Assembly (NCBI GenBank): GCA_973895155.1
Contig: OZ316895.1
Coordinates: 13,268,001-13,332,000 of the forward strand
From: Marsupella aquatica
Taxonomy: Eukaryota; Marchantiophyta
DNA length: 64,000 bases
Direction: 5' to 3'
Shown here: positions 42,927-53,626 of the stretch, piece by piece
Layout of the letters: each line of letters starts with the position of its first letter
How positions within the stretch are numbered: the stretch's first letter is position 1
The notes under the pieces: model-generated
Databases searched by the model: none
Told to the model about the DNA's origin: nothing
The model's input: only the letters and a program-made list of their open reading frames with translations
Translations under genes and position numbers: made by a program

Positions 42927-44518
42927 AACCTTATTCCTCACTCCTGTGGCCACACCTAATGATATGGAATCCTTGTGGGGCCAATGACTCTCCACAAACA
43001 CAAGGGGGCTGGCCCAGGAAGCACTTGTGTGATCTGTATGGCATAATCATTGTAATGCCTTTCTACATGAACTTATTTGAAAAGCATGTAGAAGTTGTGT
43101 TAGAATATCTAAATTTATGAAAACAACCAGCTGGTATAAAGCTATGTGAATGCCTATGGATTTATTGTGAAGTTTCAACGGTGAACAGGGGGGAAATTGA
43201 AAGAGAAAATAACAAATACACCAAAATATCAGTGTACATCTAACTAAATGCTTACCATATTCTAGTTTTCTTCCCAGGTTCACAAAAGTACCCCTGGAAT
43301 TGTCATTTGGGTAAGAATTTCAAAGATTATTCAACTATTATTTGGGTGAGAATTGTAAAGTGAATGCCTTGTCTATTGCAATCCTATGTTGCTGAGGAGA
43401 TGTGAGTATACAGGAACACCACTGGATTTCAACTCTAGGTGGGAGTTGCTGTAGACTCAGTCAGGTAAGCTCATTCTTTAGTCATGGGTCTTAATTGACC
43501 GACCTAATCACTGACCATAGTTGATTTTCCTTGTCAATGCAATAAGTACTCAATTGGAGAACTTACTTTCCCATACCGCAGAGCTTGGTGGCACCATCGA
43601 ACAAGGAAGAGAAAGTCATTTCTGCATGGTGTTTTGATTTATTTTTTAGCCATGCGGACTATGTTGGGAACTAAGAGATCTTTTCTACTTAGAAATCTTC
43701 CCTAGTACTTTGCCCTAGTTTTACTACACTTTGATTTGAGTGTGTCTACTGGACTCTCCACAACTGACCTTGTGTCTATGACAGGTTTTTTTTCTTCCAA
43801 ACTTTGACACACACTATACAATAATTGAAATCCAGAAAAGCAATAGTCATCCATACTCTATTCACAAGAATCTCTTCAATCACATTCTTTTAGGACCAAA
43901 TGGCAATCTTGTTAAAAAACCAAACTAAACAATCTTGTTATTACCAATATTAAATTACTTTTCCTCCTCCTATAAAGGTCATCACTCTTGCATGGTAAAT
44001 CTCCTCCAATCTATTCATGATGAACCAATGCAACTTTGTTTTTTAAAGAAAAGATTCCATGAACTTTGAAGTAATCGCAAAGTTGGACTGGTGAACATTA
44101 ATATAAAAGTGCCAACTCTGCATATTGCTTGTCTCAAAGTCAAGAGTACTCATCCTTGTCAAACTCTCAATTCAACATGTTTGGCCAAGTTGGCATATTA
44201 GTCCATGTGTAGACAACCTTGATACACAGTCTGGGAGACTGTTTTACATACAACCCCAATTTAAGGAAAACCGAACTTTGGAAATTCCGAAAATCACTAA
44301 ATATTATTATTTTAATAAAAAGGGGGCGACATGACGCGTGGCTGCGCGTGAAACCCTGAAAATGACTGCAACGTCACATTTTTACCAATCCAACTTGACG
44401 GGACCAAGAGACATGCTCACGCGAATAATAATAATAGAGAAATAAATCTTTGAGATCCTTTATATATGATAACCAGTATATAAGGAGTTTACAAATAGTT
44501 TCTAGAACGACATACAAA

Positions 44519-45233
44519 TTAATCTGATCTCATGCCGACTATTATTTTGGAAGCGTCCAAAATTGGGCATCTGTTAAATTGCTCTACTAGATATCTATCT
44601 CCATGCCTTTGAATCACAGGGTCTTCCCATATAGTATGATTATAATCATAATCTCTAAAAATAGATTTAACTGACCAATCTGGATAATCTCTTCCATTGG
44701 CAATGACAAGCGGCTCACAAGAGTTTGCTAGCTTGCTAAGATACGGAATCAGCAAGCTAATCAAGAAACTGTCGTCGACCGACCCAAAATATTTGGGCGG
44801 AAATAATGATCCAACAACAGGATCTAAACAAGCATGAAATGCATCGGATTCGATAAGCATTATATTTTGCTGCAGATACGCCTTCGTATAAATTCCAATC
44901 TTCTCAAAACACTTCAAAAATATTCGCTTATTTGATGTCACCCCATCGCATAAGTAACAATGAGACTGATCCCAAATATACTTAAATGAGGCCATTTCCA
45001 TCGCAGTAAAAATAGATGCTAAAATCTGATCTAAAAGGTTCTTCCCAAGAGAGGACCAGATCCCTACATCAAAATTCTCAAAACAGAATCTCAAGAATTC
45101 GTGAAGATGAGGCCTTGGAAAAATGTATATATTCCCAATCCGAATTCCAATTGAGACCGCCATCAGTCGGGAATGCGATGCAGTGTAATAGAGTAGATGC
45201 TCCATGTCTAAAACTATGAGCCCATTTTCTCTG
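44519..45233 (-). CDS. Third HAD/FCP1-like domain, C-terminus of the giant gene
   Basis: The exon begins RENGLIVLDMEHLLYY (motif I as DME), then FPRPHLHEFLRFCFENFDVGIWSSL (motif II region), YIWDQSHCYLCD and NIMLIESDAFHACL, where relatives have LDDSP (both Asp replaced). YIWDQSHC is strongly shared with plant DLNG-type HAD proteins. It ends at TAA 44519-44521. With all catalytic aspartates but one gone, it probably works, if at all, as a phosphoprotein-binding pseudophosphatase. Splicing from 45320 to 45233 keeps the frame. The intervening 86-bp intron carries the palindrome 45294-45309. Confidence 0.65.
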
Positions 45234-48200
45234 CTGCAATGAATCTCTTGTAAAGAAACACAAGAAGATGCATGAGCCCGTATGGATGTAGTCACGCGAA
45301 TGGTCGCGTCACATATTACAGAGAAAACATCCTCTACACTCTGGCCATTGATAAGTGACGTCTGTTGAAGTGCTTGATAAGAACTTGATCCGCATGTCTC
45401 TACACGTACAGATGCTCCCATATATCCTCGTTTAGATCCCAATCTCGATATAGATTTCTAATCGACCAGATGGGATAATTGAACTTGTTAGCGAACGCAA
45501 GACAAAGCCCTGAATTTGATAGCTTTCGTAAATATGGAATGAGGTCATCCCTCAAAAAGACATCATCCAACGATCCTTGAAACGACTTAGCGAACAATAA
45601 TCCGCATACAGCTATCTGGCATGTATGGGAAGGACAAGCATCAATCTGGATTATATTCTCTGGTCGATAATCTTGAAACATATCACGTAGTCTCTCGATA
45701 GATTTGAAGACAACAGTCTTATAATTTTTCTTTACATAACCAAGATTCCAGCAATGATCCCGCGTGAACACATATATCAACTGCGACAGGTCGGTGCTCC
45801 ACAACACTTCTGAAAGTATCTGATAAACCAGTTTATCGTCGAGAATAGACCAGACCATAGAGATCCGATACAAATTTCGGGTGTCGACTTGAGCTGAGGA
45901 GTATATTTTGAAACAGAGCATAGGAAGTTTTCCAGTCCTAAAACTAGAAGTTGACGCGACCTGCTCCACTTAGACACCTGTAAATGAACAATTCGATTCT
46001 CATATTATGCAATTGCAAACAACCACGCGACCGGGCGCGTCACTCCCAAAAGTTCAATTTCAATCAATTTATAAATAATAATTGATAATAAACAATAAAC
46101 GTTTACTTATTGGACTTATCCCGGGCTTCTATAGCACGGTCTTTCTCGGCAGATAAGTATTTCATAAATTCGTCAAACTTTTCTAAATGGTCTTTATTCC
46201 CCTGATTACGAATGATCACGTTTCTCCTCCAAAGATTCGTCTTATCAATATAATCTTTCTCAAGATTTTCTTGAGAGAACGGTGGAATCCCATATCCACT
46301 AAGGAGCTCGCGGAATATCAACTTGTCAATTGACATGTCGCATAGATATGGATATAGTTTCTTTCTAAAAAATAGGTCATCATCAAGCCCAGAATATGCA
46401 TTGGGATACAGCGATGAATAGAAGTCATTAAGGCTCATCTTATATGCAGCGTCATCGATAAGAATGACATTCTTGATGTTGTAATCTTTAATATCGGCGG
46501 CAATGTTCGAGAGACATTTGACAAATAAAGGGATGTCATTATTATTCTTCCCAATAAGTCGAGTTGATTCTTGTCCCCATATAAATTTAATACGTTTCAA
46601 AACTTTGGGTCGAAGTATCAGCCTTACACAAGATAGAATATTCCGTTTGAACATGCACGACCAGATCACAATGTCGTATAGATCTGCCACCTTCTCAAGA
46701 AATTCCATTAAATCAGGCCTTGGATAGATAACCTTGTGCATCTGTCTCACACCCCTTGACCGAATGGGTATCCCAGGGCTGATCTTCTCTGACCAGATAA
46801 GTACCCGATTTAGATCGAAAATTACAAGTCTCTTCTGAACCGGTGACTTATTTGCCGATGGATTAGGCGCCATCTGTACCTATGATTTTTGTGCCGCAGG
46901 GTTTGGAGAACGTACTAGAACGGTCTGTTTGTTTCCCGCCTCCGGACGATCACCGGACTTCCGGACTGGTGCCTTCGATACTCGATCAGGGGGTTTCGGG
47001 ATAGGCTTCTGTAAAACATTAAGAAATGAAAATAAGTTTATAACGCGAACGGTCGCGTCACTACAAAGAGAGACACTGAAATGAAGTGTATTACCTGTAC
47101 AAGATGGTTGTTCAGTGCTGGAATTCTGCCGGAAATATCAATCATAGCAGCACGGATCCCGGTAACTAGGTTACTTGCGAACGTCGGCTTGCGGAAGTCC
47201 ATGTCAAATAACGACAAGACTATCTCCCTACGGAATTTCTCAATTTGATCCGCGGCAAAATTAATTATGTTTCCTTGACACAAGCACTTGGCGTATCTCA
47301 AGATAAACACACCACAATTGTGGCCGTCACTCTGGTGAGGAATATCATTCCGATATATCCGTTCCCAACCTGAGAGATCCAAGTTGACACCAGTTCTCCA
47401 GCCAATTTCATCGGCGTAGTACTTCCCAACAATATCTAGCACCCCAGGATTCTGTCGATTATGAACTAGAGAATCTAGGTACTCCAGCCGTTTCTCCTTC
47501 GGATACAAGACTACCAATGACCAATGTTCTTTCACAGCATTGTGTACTGGAAAGACCAGTTTGTCGTATTCACTGATTTTTAGCGGAAACTCCTTTGTCC
47601 AAGCCGCCCTCTCCTTGTCAAAAATGGTAGGATCCATGGAGAGAAGCTCAAAATGGTGTGTTTGGAAGAATTTAACAAGGTCTGACTTTCCAACTCTATC
47701 GAGAATCAGTTCGAGAAAACTCAAATAAGCGTTAATTATATCATCGGTGAGCAACTCGCGCGGTCTCAAACACATCATATGTTTCCTCTTGATCGAGTGT
47801 TGTAAGAACTTGGTCAATAGCTCTTTCATATCCTTAGAAGGATCAAGGCATTGATCTATTCGACTAGCCAAATTTTCAAAAAACTGCAAAAAACAGAGAT
47901 TTTAGTACGCCTTCAAATAACGTACTGAGGTTGTAGCCTAAGGGTTGTAGCCTCAGAAAACAGAAACAATAACAGATCAATAATAAAATAATGACGTCTA
48001 TAATAGAAACTTTAAGCTTATAGCTTGTGAATGACCTTTGGATTGGGTGGATCCGGCCTTTATCGCAGCTGATCTCTTGGGTGCCTCAATCGCAACAACA
48101 TCCTTCAGCCCTCCTCGAGACCGCAGTGATCGCTCCACCGGACCAGTTTGCGAAGGTTGGAGCGATGAGGTGGGAAGACCTTCAAATGGTTGTGGCATTT

Positions 48201-51200
48201 GATTCAAATATTCCACAATCTGGGAATCCAATTCCAAAATATCCGGTGCCACAATTTCTGCGCGAGTCACCTCTGCAATATATCGGGGTCGAGACCACGA
48301 ACCCGGTCGCGTCAAGTCAGCTATTAGTCTCTTAACGACTTGAGCCGAGTCTGGTGCCAAAAACGTTCCCAGGTCTTGCACTCGATTCTCGGAAAAGCGC
48401 ACATTATTGATTATTGTCTCCATTCTGAATGCCGTGGCAGTCTTCTCCTCGGTAATCAAAAGACCCTTCCAATATTGCAAAGCAAGGACTGCCTGGACTC
48501 GGAGCTGCTCCGGTGAATATTTATTCCAATCATCCAACGAGACCGTACTTAAGGGTGGATCGTTAAATTCAAACTCCGGGCGAAGAAAATAGTCTAATAT
48601 TTTCTTCTTAACTGCAACTGAGGGTGAAGAAGGCTTCTTCAAATTCAGCCTTATTTTTGGTAGACATTGTGCCTCAGGACTAAGCGAAAGATCCTTGGCC
48701 CTCTCGGCCTCCTTCCTCGCTGCCTCCAGTCTTGCGGTTTCTTCTCTCTCCAGTCTTGCCGAATCGACCTTTTCCGCCTCCAACTTCTCCGCCTCCACCC
48801 TCTCCGGTCTTGCGGTCTCGTCCGCCATCCTCTCGGCCAGCAGCCTCTCAGCCGCCACACTCTCCGCCTTGGCCCTATTTTCCTCTGTCACTAAAAGGAC
48901 TCTCGCAGCCTCCGAGTTCTCGGCCTCCGCTTTCTCCGCTTGGGCTTTCTCAGCCTGGGCTTTCTCCGCCTCCGCTTTCTCTGCCCCCGCTTTCTCAGCC
49001 TCCGCTTTCTCAGCCTGGGCTTTCTCAGCCTCCGCTTTCTCCGCCTGGGCTTTCTCAGTCTGGGCTTTCTCAGCCTGGGCTTTCTCGGCATCTGCTTTCT
49101 CTGCTTGGGCTTTCTCGGCATCCGCTTTCTCCACCTGGGCTTTCTCAGCCTGGGCTTTCTCAGCCTCGGCTTTCTCCTTCTTCGCGGTAGTTGCTTTTCT
49201 AGCTGCTGCCTTTTTCTTCTTAACCTCCTTCTTTTGAAGCTCCTCTTGCCGGGCCGCCTCCTGCCGGGCCGCCTCCTTCTTTTGAAGCTCCTCTTTCCGG
49301 GCCGCCTCCTGCCGGGCCTCCTCTAGTCGGGCCGCCTCCTGCCTGGCCTCCTCCTGCCGGGCCGCCTCCTGCCGAGCCGCCTCCTGCCGGGCCTCCTCCT
49401 ACCGGGCCTCCTCCTGCCGGGCCGCCTCCTCTCTGGCCTCCTCCTGCCGGGCCGCCTCCTCTTTGGCCTCCTCCTGCCGGGCAGCCTCCTCTCGGTCCAC
49501 CTCATGTCGAGGCTCCTGTGTGGCCTCTTCATCAGAGTCCTCAGCGTCCTCGGAACCCTCCATCTCCTCGTCCTCTTCATCAGCGTTCTCAGCGTCCTTC
49601 ATCTCCTCTCCGTCACTCTCTTCATCTCCTCTATTGTCGAAATCTCCGACGTGGTTCTGCGTATCGGTCATCCACTCTGGATCTTGGTCATTGACATCCC
49701 CATCCGCGTCACCTTCCGCGTCATCTTCCCCCTGACCATCCGCATCACCATTGCTCCCTGCATCCTCAACATTGAAGCCGCAGTTGACTTGATCTGAATA
49801 AAATCAGATCATTTGATAAGAATGACTCACGCGCATATTCGCGTGAAAAGAAATGTTATGAATGTCCACGCGCATGTTCGCGTGACGCAATAAAAAGTAA
49901 GAGGTTTCAAAAGTAACTTACCTTGGATTGGCCCACTAGGGTACTCCGTTGGTCGAATGTACAATCGATTGGAATCTTCAGAGAGTGCATACTCTTGCAA
50001 TAATTGATTGCAAATATTATCAGGGAAATGTTGTTCGTGGAGGACATCCAAAACATCAGCCCTGAGAGCAGTTACGGATGGATGGTACTTCATTAATTTA
50101 TCTATACATTTTTCTATACTAGCCCATACTGGGTCAATCAATGACAACGTTGTATCAATTGTCGCCGTGGTGTGTTGCAAGAAACAAGACAACTCCCTAT
50201 GCGTTGCCACAGGGCAATAATATTTTACATTGGATCCAGCATCCTGTAAAAAAAGCCAAAATTAGTTCACAATATTAATTGAGAATAAAATAATCTAAAT
50301 AATCTTAAAATCGAAACCCCAAAATATAAATCTCAAAACTTACCATTAAGCACTGGATCAAGTTCGTTCCCTCACCGAAGCATATAGCCCATTCCCCACA
50401 TTGGACGAATTGACTAACAATACTTTCAAAGAATGGAAGTATCTTTTCTGGGGAAGGTGTCGTGAACTCGCCGCTCTCTTCAAAATTGGCTATCTTCTCA
50501 ATCTGATATTTGGAGACCAATTGGAACTCGAGGGCTTGTGGATCGCCCATTGTGCTAAAGGCCAAGCTGTGAAAAGCGTAGGTTACAATAAGCTTCTTCT
50601 CCTTTGGCCGCTTCTGAATATAATGGCTATCGACATCAACGTAGTGTGTGTACTTCCCTAATTCCCGTTTGATTAAGTAAGACTCAACGGGAGAGGCTAC
50701 AATAATAACCACATGTTGTGGTTTTGCCCATATCTCGCTAGTAGCACGAAATAACCCCTCATAGAATGAGCAATTTGGCGGACGCAAATCTCCCATTGAT
50801 GAGGGATCAAAATAAATCAAGCTCGCAAGGTTCTTGTCTTCACGTATGATACAGTCTGCAAACCCAGCATTTTGTATATCCTGTAGGGATTGCAATTTCA
50901 GCCTCTCACCGACCGGCCGCACTAGTTGGTTTCCTTGACTATCAACTGATTTCTGTATTCCTTCAACCAACCTGTAGAATATAGGGTCGATCTCCTTCAA
51001 CAAATTATCATTACTAATATTTACATTTAAGCACTTCTTCAGATAACCACTCAACGCATCTCTCAACTGCTTCAGCACCATCTTGTCGAGCTTAAAGCGA
51101 TCAATCATTCCTTTGACCCGCAATTTCCGCGCTGAATCTGTCAGACTTTTTAGCTCCGTCCGGGTGGATGTTTCCCCATTGAGTTTACTCAATAATAAAA

Positions 51201-53592
51201 TCTCAAACTCAACTTTTGTCTTCTTCTTTATACAGAATTGCTCCTGACTCATGTTGGTCGTTGACAACACTGGAGCCTCAGAGGACTTCCTCGCCTTCCC
51301 AAATTTCACTTTGATGCTTCGGTTTTTGAGTATAGACAGTCTTCCGCTCAACATATATTTCGCTGCCTTTCAAAGAACCGAGTCTGAGCACCCTTGACAA
51401 GAACGGAACATCTTCTTTAGAAGATGATAAGCACACGGATTATCCGCAATTTTGACGGCGTCCCTCTATAAAATTCCGTTGTAAATTGCAAGCTCTCCTG
51501 TCCTTGATAGTTCGTAGACCTCCATCCACTTCTTGAATGTTTCGTCCTCCATTGTAAAGAGAAACGGAGCTAATTCTCCAAATTTCATCATTTCGTTCTT
51601 CCCCATTTGAGCCCATGAGCAAACAAAACTCGTAGCTCTCATAAATACCTGAAAAACAATGGAAACATGACAATTCTAAGCTTGGCGCAACCGGTCGCGT
51701 GACAAAAGTTTATACGATAATGTGATCGAAGAGGGTTATTTATATACCTTCCAATTTGGATGACGATAATGTGATCCAGGCCGCCCAAATGAGTTCCAGA
51801 TATTACGACACTATCATACAATGGTGAGAAACTGTCCTTCTTCCATTGATGTTTGATGATAGTGGTTTAGAGCTTTCGATAATCCCATCAAATGAACATT
51901 ATTGTCGTTGTTGAGCGTTGCCCAAAACATTACAGCTTCTATAGTACCGCAAGCGTCTCGTACAACTTGGCTGATTTTGTCGTCCTCTCTCAGCAATTTG
52001 TACGCCATTATTGTGTGCTAGCCTCCGAGTATCCAGAAATGACTGGTCATAATGTCCTCCTCCTTTGGCGATGAATCGTAGGGCGTCCCATTGTAGTCGG
52101 GATCTTTGTCGGCCTCCGACTGAACCCACTTCACAGGGACTAAAAAGCAGCATCGCTTCTCAAACTTTATAGTCGAATGAGAGAGGAGTGAATTCTTTAG
52201 CCTATCTGTGTAATCTTGATTCCACTCTTGGCACTTGATGTGGTCCGGTGCAAGATGAAAACGTGATGTCTCAACAAAAAATGACTTGCTGTTAAATATA
52301 TTCACAACACTATATTCTTTGAGGAAAGAATCGAACAGAGCCCCGACATTCGCTGAGGTAATTACTTTTGGAAGATTCTCCGCCGAGTATACTTCAACCT
52401 TGCTAACTGGCGGGGCCTTTCCCAAGCGAAATCCCTGGCTGAAAGGAACTCTCCGGAACTCAAGTACGTCAATAATGTATTGACAAATCAAATCTCCTGT
52501 TGATGCCTCTGGATCGGAAGGATATCCCACACTAGTAACCTTTTCCAAGGCGTGCCTTGCACCTAGAAGATAATCGATTCTGGGCTGATTGAAGGTTACA
52601 TATTGCGTTCGATCCAAACAAATGCTTATTTTGTCTTCCTGCTGGTCGTCGCTGACTAGCAGAACCAATCCCTCTGTACACTCTTTAACTTTCATGTTCT
52701 TCTCAAAGAAATATCCGAGAATTTTTTATCTCTCCAAAACTGTAGCTTTATCATTTCTTGCCACCACAAGACGGACAGCCCCATTGCGAACGACTATTCC
52801 AAAATCGGATATCTCAGTCGATTCAAAGAGATGGATACTCTTTGTCTCCGTTGTTCTCTCTCTGATTGACTTTCCTCGATATGCAAGTATGGATGTCTCC
52901 GGAGGAGTCATTTTTGTCTTGGTTTTCTTTCGAGAAGCAGCTTTAGACGAGTCTCTTTTCCGCTTTGAGGTTCCGGTAGGATCCATTCTGAAACAGACAA
53001 ATATTGAAAGTTAAACGTTTATTATAAAATACTAACACGCGCATGGTCACGTCGTGCCGAATTACATTTTAGGAATATTTATCCTAACCCAATCTTCTCG
53101 CTCATCTTCATCTAACCAAAACCAAAGGTTCCTAAACGTGTCAAGTTCAGATCCTTCAAATCCACCCAGAATGTCCAGCGGCGGGAGAGTTCTGATGGAT
53201 TCTGTAAATCTTAATGCTACACTCCGTGAAGTCAAATGCCTTCGAAGCGATTCATATCCTGGTCTATCAGTGAAGTCGTAAGCTACCAAGGTGACCGTCG
53301 CCCAAGTACTACTATAAGTAACTATGTGGCACCACTTCTTACTGACTGTTCGAATGACGATCAAGTCCATGACCTGATTTTTAATCGTAGTATCCGACAA
53401 ATTCCCAAGACAGTGGAAAAACTCTTTGACTAATGGCCAAATATATTTCTCGACAATACCGTCCGGAAGACCGGGTATCAGGTCTTCAGCTTGACTCCAT
53501 ATCATGTTTCGGTTCATAACCTTTGCACGTGCAATGCGCTCCATCATCATTTGACGATGAGATTTTCGATTCATGTCAAAGGACTGCAACAT
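44519..53592 (-). CDS. Giant multidomain gene: F-box-like / ParB-like / DNA MTase-like / coiled coil / Ulp1 / 3x HAD
   Basis: Predicted exons: 53592-53066, 52987-51748, 51648-50344, 50243-49922, 49793-about 48040, 47883-47095, 47008-46107, 45960-45320, 45233-44519. Apart from the unresolved 48.0/47.9 kb join, the GT-AG junctions preserve phase, which supports one transcript. Introns are 78-130 bp and most hold a 16-bp palindrome. The frame contains stops at 52726 (TAA), 52018 (TAG), 51814 (TGA), 51811 (TAG), 51466 (TAG), 51370 (TGA), 49399 (TAG), 46880 (TAG), 45400 (TAG) and 45334 (TAG), and one frameshift near 45850-45900. Each stop can derive from CAA, CAG or CGA by a single C-to-T change. 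The final stop is TAA at 44519. It is either a recently decayed gene or one whose transcripts are recoded. Alternatively the blocks are separate genes; the matching phases argue against that. Confidence 0.6.
45294..45309. repeat. Intron-located 16-bp palindromes of the giant gene
   Basis: This copy lies in the last intron. Equivalent copies are at 46024-46039, 47043-47058, 49829-49844, 49868-49883, 51685-51700 and 53037-53052, each inside a predicted intron. A further copy is 3' of the gene at 44334-44349. The pattern is ACGCG, six variable bases, CGCGT, with a GGT/ACC-like centre. The introns at 50244-50343 and about 47884-48036 have none. Confidence 0.85.
45320..45960 (-). CDS. Second HAD/FCP1-like domain, damaged
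   Basis: After an acceptor at GGAGCAG (45961-45962), phase from the previous exon leads straight into RQLLVLGLENFLCS, the equivalent of motif I with both aspartates lost (GLE). The frame then shifts: ISMVWSILDDKLVYQ, FTRDHCWN and IIQIDACPSHTCQ are in the next frame. The RPxLxEFLxFCFE block is missing, which points to a small deletion. TAG at 45400 falls where the third copy has Gln in a conserved VIQRHGD block (here YV, stop, RHAD). A further TAG is at 45334. Exon end GTAATATG at 45320. Probably non-functional. Confidence 0.55.
46107..47008 (-). CDS. Protease tail and first HAD/FCP1-like domain
   Basis: The exon starts with KPIPKPPDRVSKAPV and meets a TAG at 46880, then continues in the same frame through an ATG at 46873. 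It may therefore be a fusion or a separate gene starting only 6 bp past the stop. The HAD domain has LVIFDLNRVLIW (motif I; DxN where FCP1 has DxD), YPRPDLMEFLEKV, DIVIWSCMFKRN (motif II) and NVILIDDAAYKMSL (motif IV, DD kept). It resembles the plant family of NIF/FCP1-like proteins that have DLNG. The Asp-to-Asn at the acid/base position suggests weak or no phosphatase activity. The natural end is TAA at 46103; splicing at 46107 would instead extend into the next HAD copy. Confidence 0.65.
47095..47883 (-). CDS. Ulp1/SENP-type cysteine protease (peptidase C48) domain
   Basis: All catalytic residues are visible: His in EHWSLVVLY (about residue 122 from the TTG codon at 47889), Asp in EYLDSL (139), Gln in HQSDGHNCG (186) and the nucleophile Cys in HNCGVFILRYAKC (192). 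RELLTDDIINAYLSFL at the N-terminus is the usual Ulp1 substrate-binding start. The family removes SUMO or related modifiers; plant transposons such as some Mutator-like elements also carry C48 domains. The exon starts after TTTTTTGCAG and ends at GTAATAC. The next intron (47009-47094) holds a palindrome at 47043-47058. No stop interrupts the domain, so it could still be active. Confidence 0.9.
48040..49793 (-). CDS. Acidic and repetitive coiled-coil linker exon
   Basis: The exon starts with an acidic stretch rich in Asp, Glu and Gly (49790-49520). It then has tandem EEARQEEAARQ-type repeats (about 49500-49240), a Lys-rich hinge (LQKKEVKKKKAAARKATT) and about 20 repeats of the pentad AEKAQ/AEKAE/AEKAD (about 49180-48900). 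A less regular Glu/Ala/Arg region and a folded-looking C-terminal part (48640-48050) follow. The helices would form a long charged single helix or coiled coil separating the methyltransferase-like and protease domains. A TAG at 49399 sits within the EEAR repeat where other units have CAG. Donor choice at the 3' end is uncertain (GGTCATT at 48036 is out of phase). Confidence 0.6.
49922..51648 (-). CDS. Beta-class DNA methyltransferase-like region (two exons)
   Basis: Exons 51648-50344 and 50243-49922. The catalytic box position reads LIYFDPSSMGDL (about 50820-50790), where active N6-adenine/N4-cytosine methyltransferases have DPPY. Then come ATSEIWAKPQHVVIIVAS (the strand and helix after motif IV) and VDSHYIQKRP. 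Further on, TTPSPEKILPFFESIVSQF corresponds to the HPTxKP block, and GEWAICFGEGTNLIQCLMDAG to the SAM-binding motif I (usually DPFxGSGT). This motif order (IV before I) marks the permuted beta class. Loss of the second Pro and the Tyr suggests an inactive or DNA-binding-only domain. The region upstream (51640-50850) is helical and unassigned. TAG 51466 and TGA 51370 lie in frame. Confidence 0.5.
51748..52987 (-). CDS. Basic N-terminus and ParB-like domain exon
   Basis: The exon begins with a lysine/arginine-rich nuclear localisation signal (SKRKRDSSKAASRKKTKTK). After about 200 residues of unassigned sequence (including DRTQYVTFNQPRIDYLLGAR) comes a region with RLKNSLLSHS, CCFLVPVKW and FWILGGQHTIMAYKLL. 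This resembles the ParB N-terminal nuclease-like fold: a series of positional residues, then a GxHR/GGQHT box and a helix. WATLNNDNNVHLMGLSKALN follows, like the DN-containing segment after the ParB box. ParB-like domains are often fused to DNA methyltransferases in phages and prophages. TAA at 52726, TAG at 52018 and TGA-TAG at 51816-51811 interrupt the frame. Domain assignment is tentative. Confidence 0.45.
53066..53592 (-). CDS. F-box-like N-terminal exon of the giant gene (third F-box-like copy)
   Basis: 176 codons from ATG 53592. The block LIPGLPDGIVEKYIWPLV, then VSKKWCHIV and STWATVTL, follows the F-box pattern (LPxxI...L, VCKxW, LW). F-box proteins recruit substrates to SCF ubiquitin ligases. 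The C-terminal part (LDEDEREDW) is shared with the two upstream copies. The exon ends AAAAT at a GTAATT donor, and splicing to AATGGATCC at 52987 keeps the frame, fusing it to the next exon. If the intron is retained, translation stops three bases later at TAA. Confidence 0.55.
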
Positions 53593-53626
53593 AATATGGA
53601 AAAGATTAAGAACAAGAACCTATCCA

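Larger units (their letters stand above)
39852..44333. other. Intergenic DNA upstream of PFP-beta
   Basis: No supported gene. 39852-40160 probably holds the PFP-beta promoter and 5' UTR. 41360-41970 contains several AGTGTTAG / CTAACACT words in both orientations with AATTAATGTGAC-type flanks, possibly a MITE family. 41274-41290 has a weak palindrome-like GCGTGCGGTCACGT outside the main cluster. Confidence 0.5.

Noticed and set aside
44519-45442. Single 307-codon frame running through the palindrome at 45294
   Set aside because: It begins at a non-ATG codon and its first part is the shifted reading of the previous exon and intron; splice phases support a start of the HAD exon at 45233.
48695-49237. 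Plus-strand Ala/Ser/Phe-rich frame
   Set aside because: It is the antisense of the coiled-coil repeats of the minus-strand gene.
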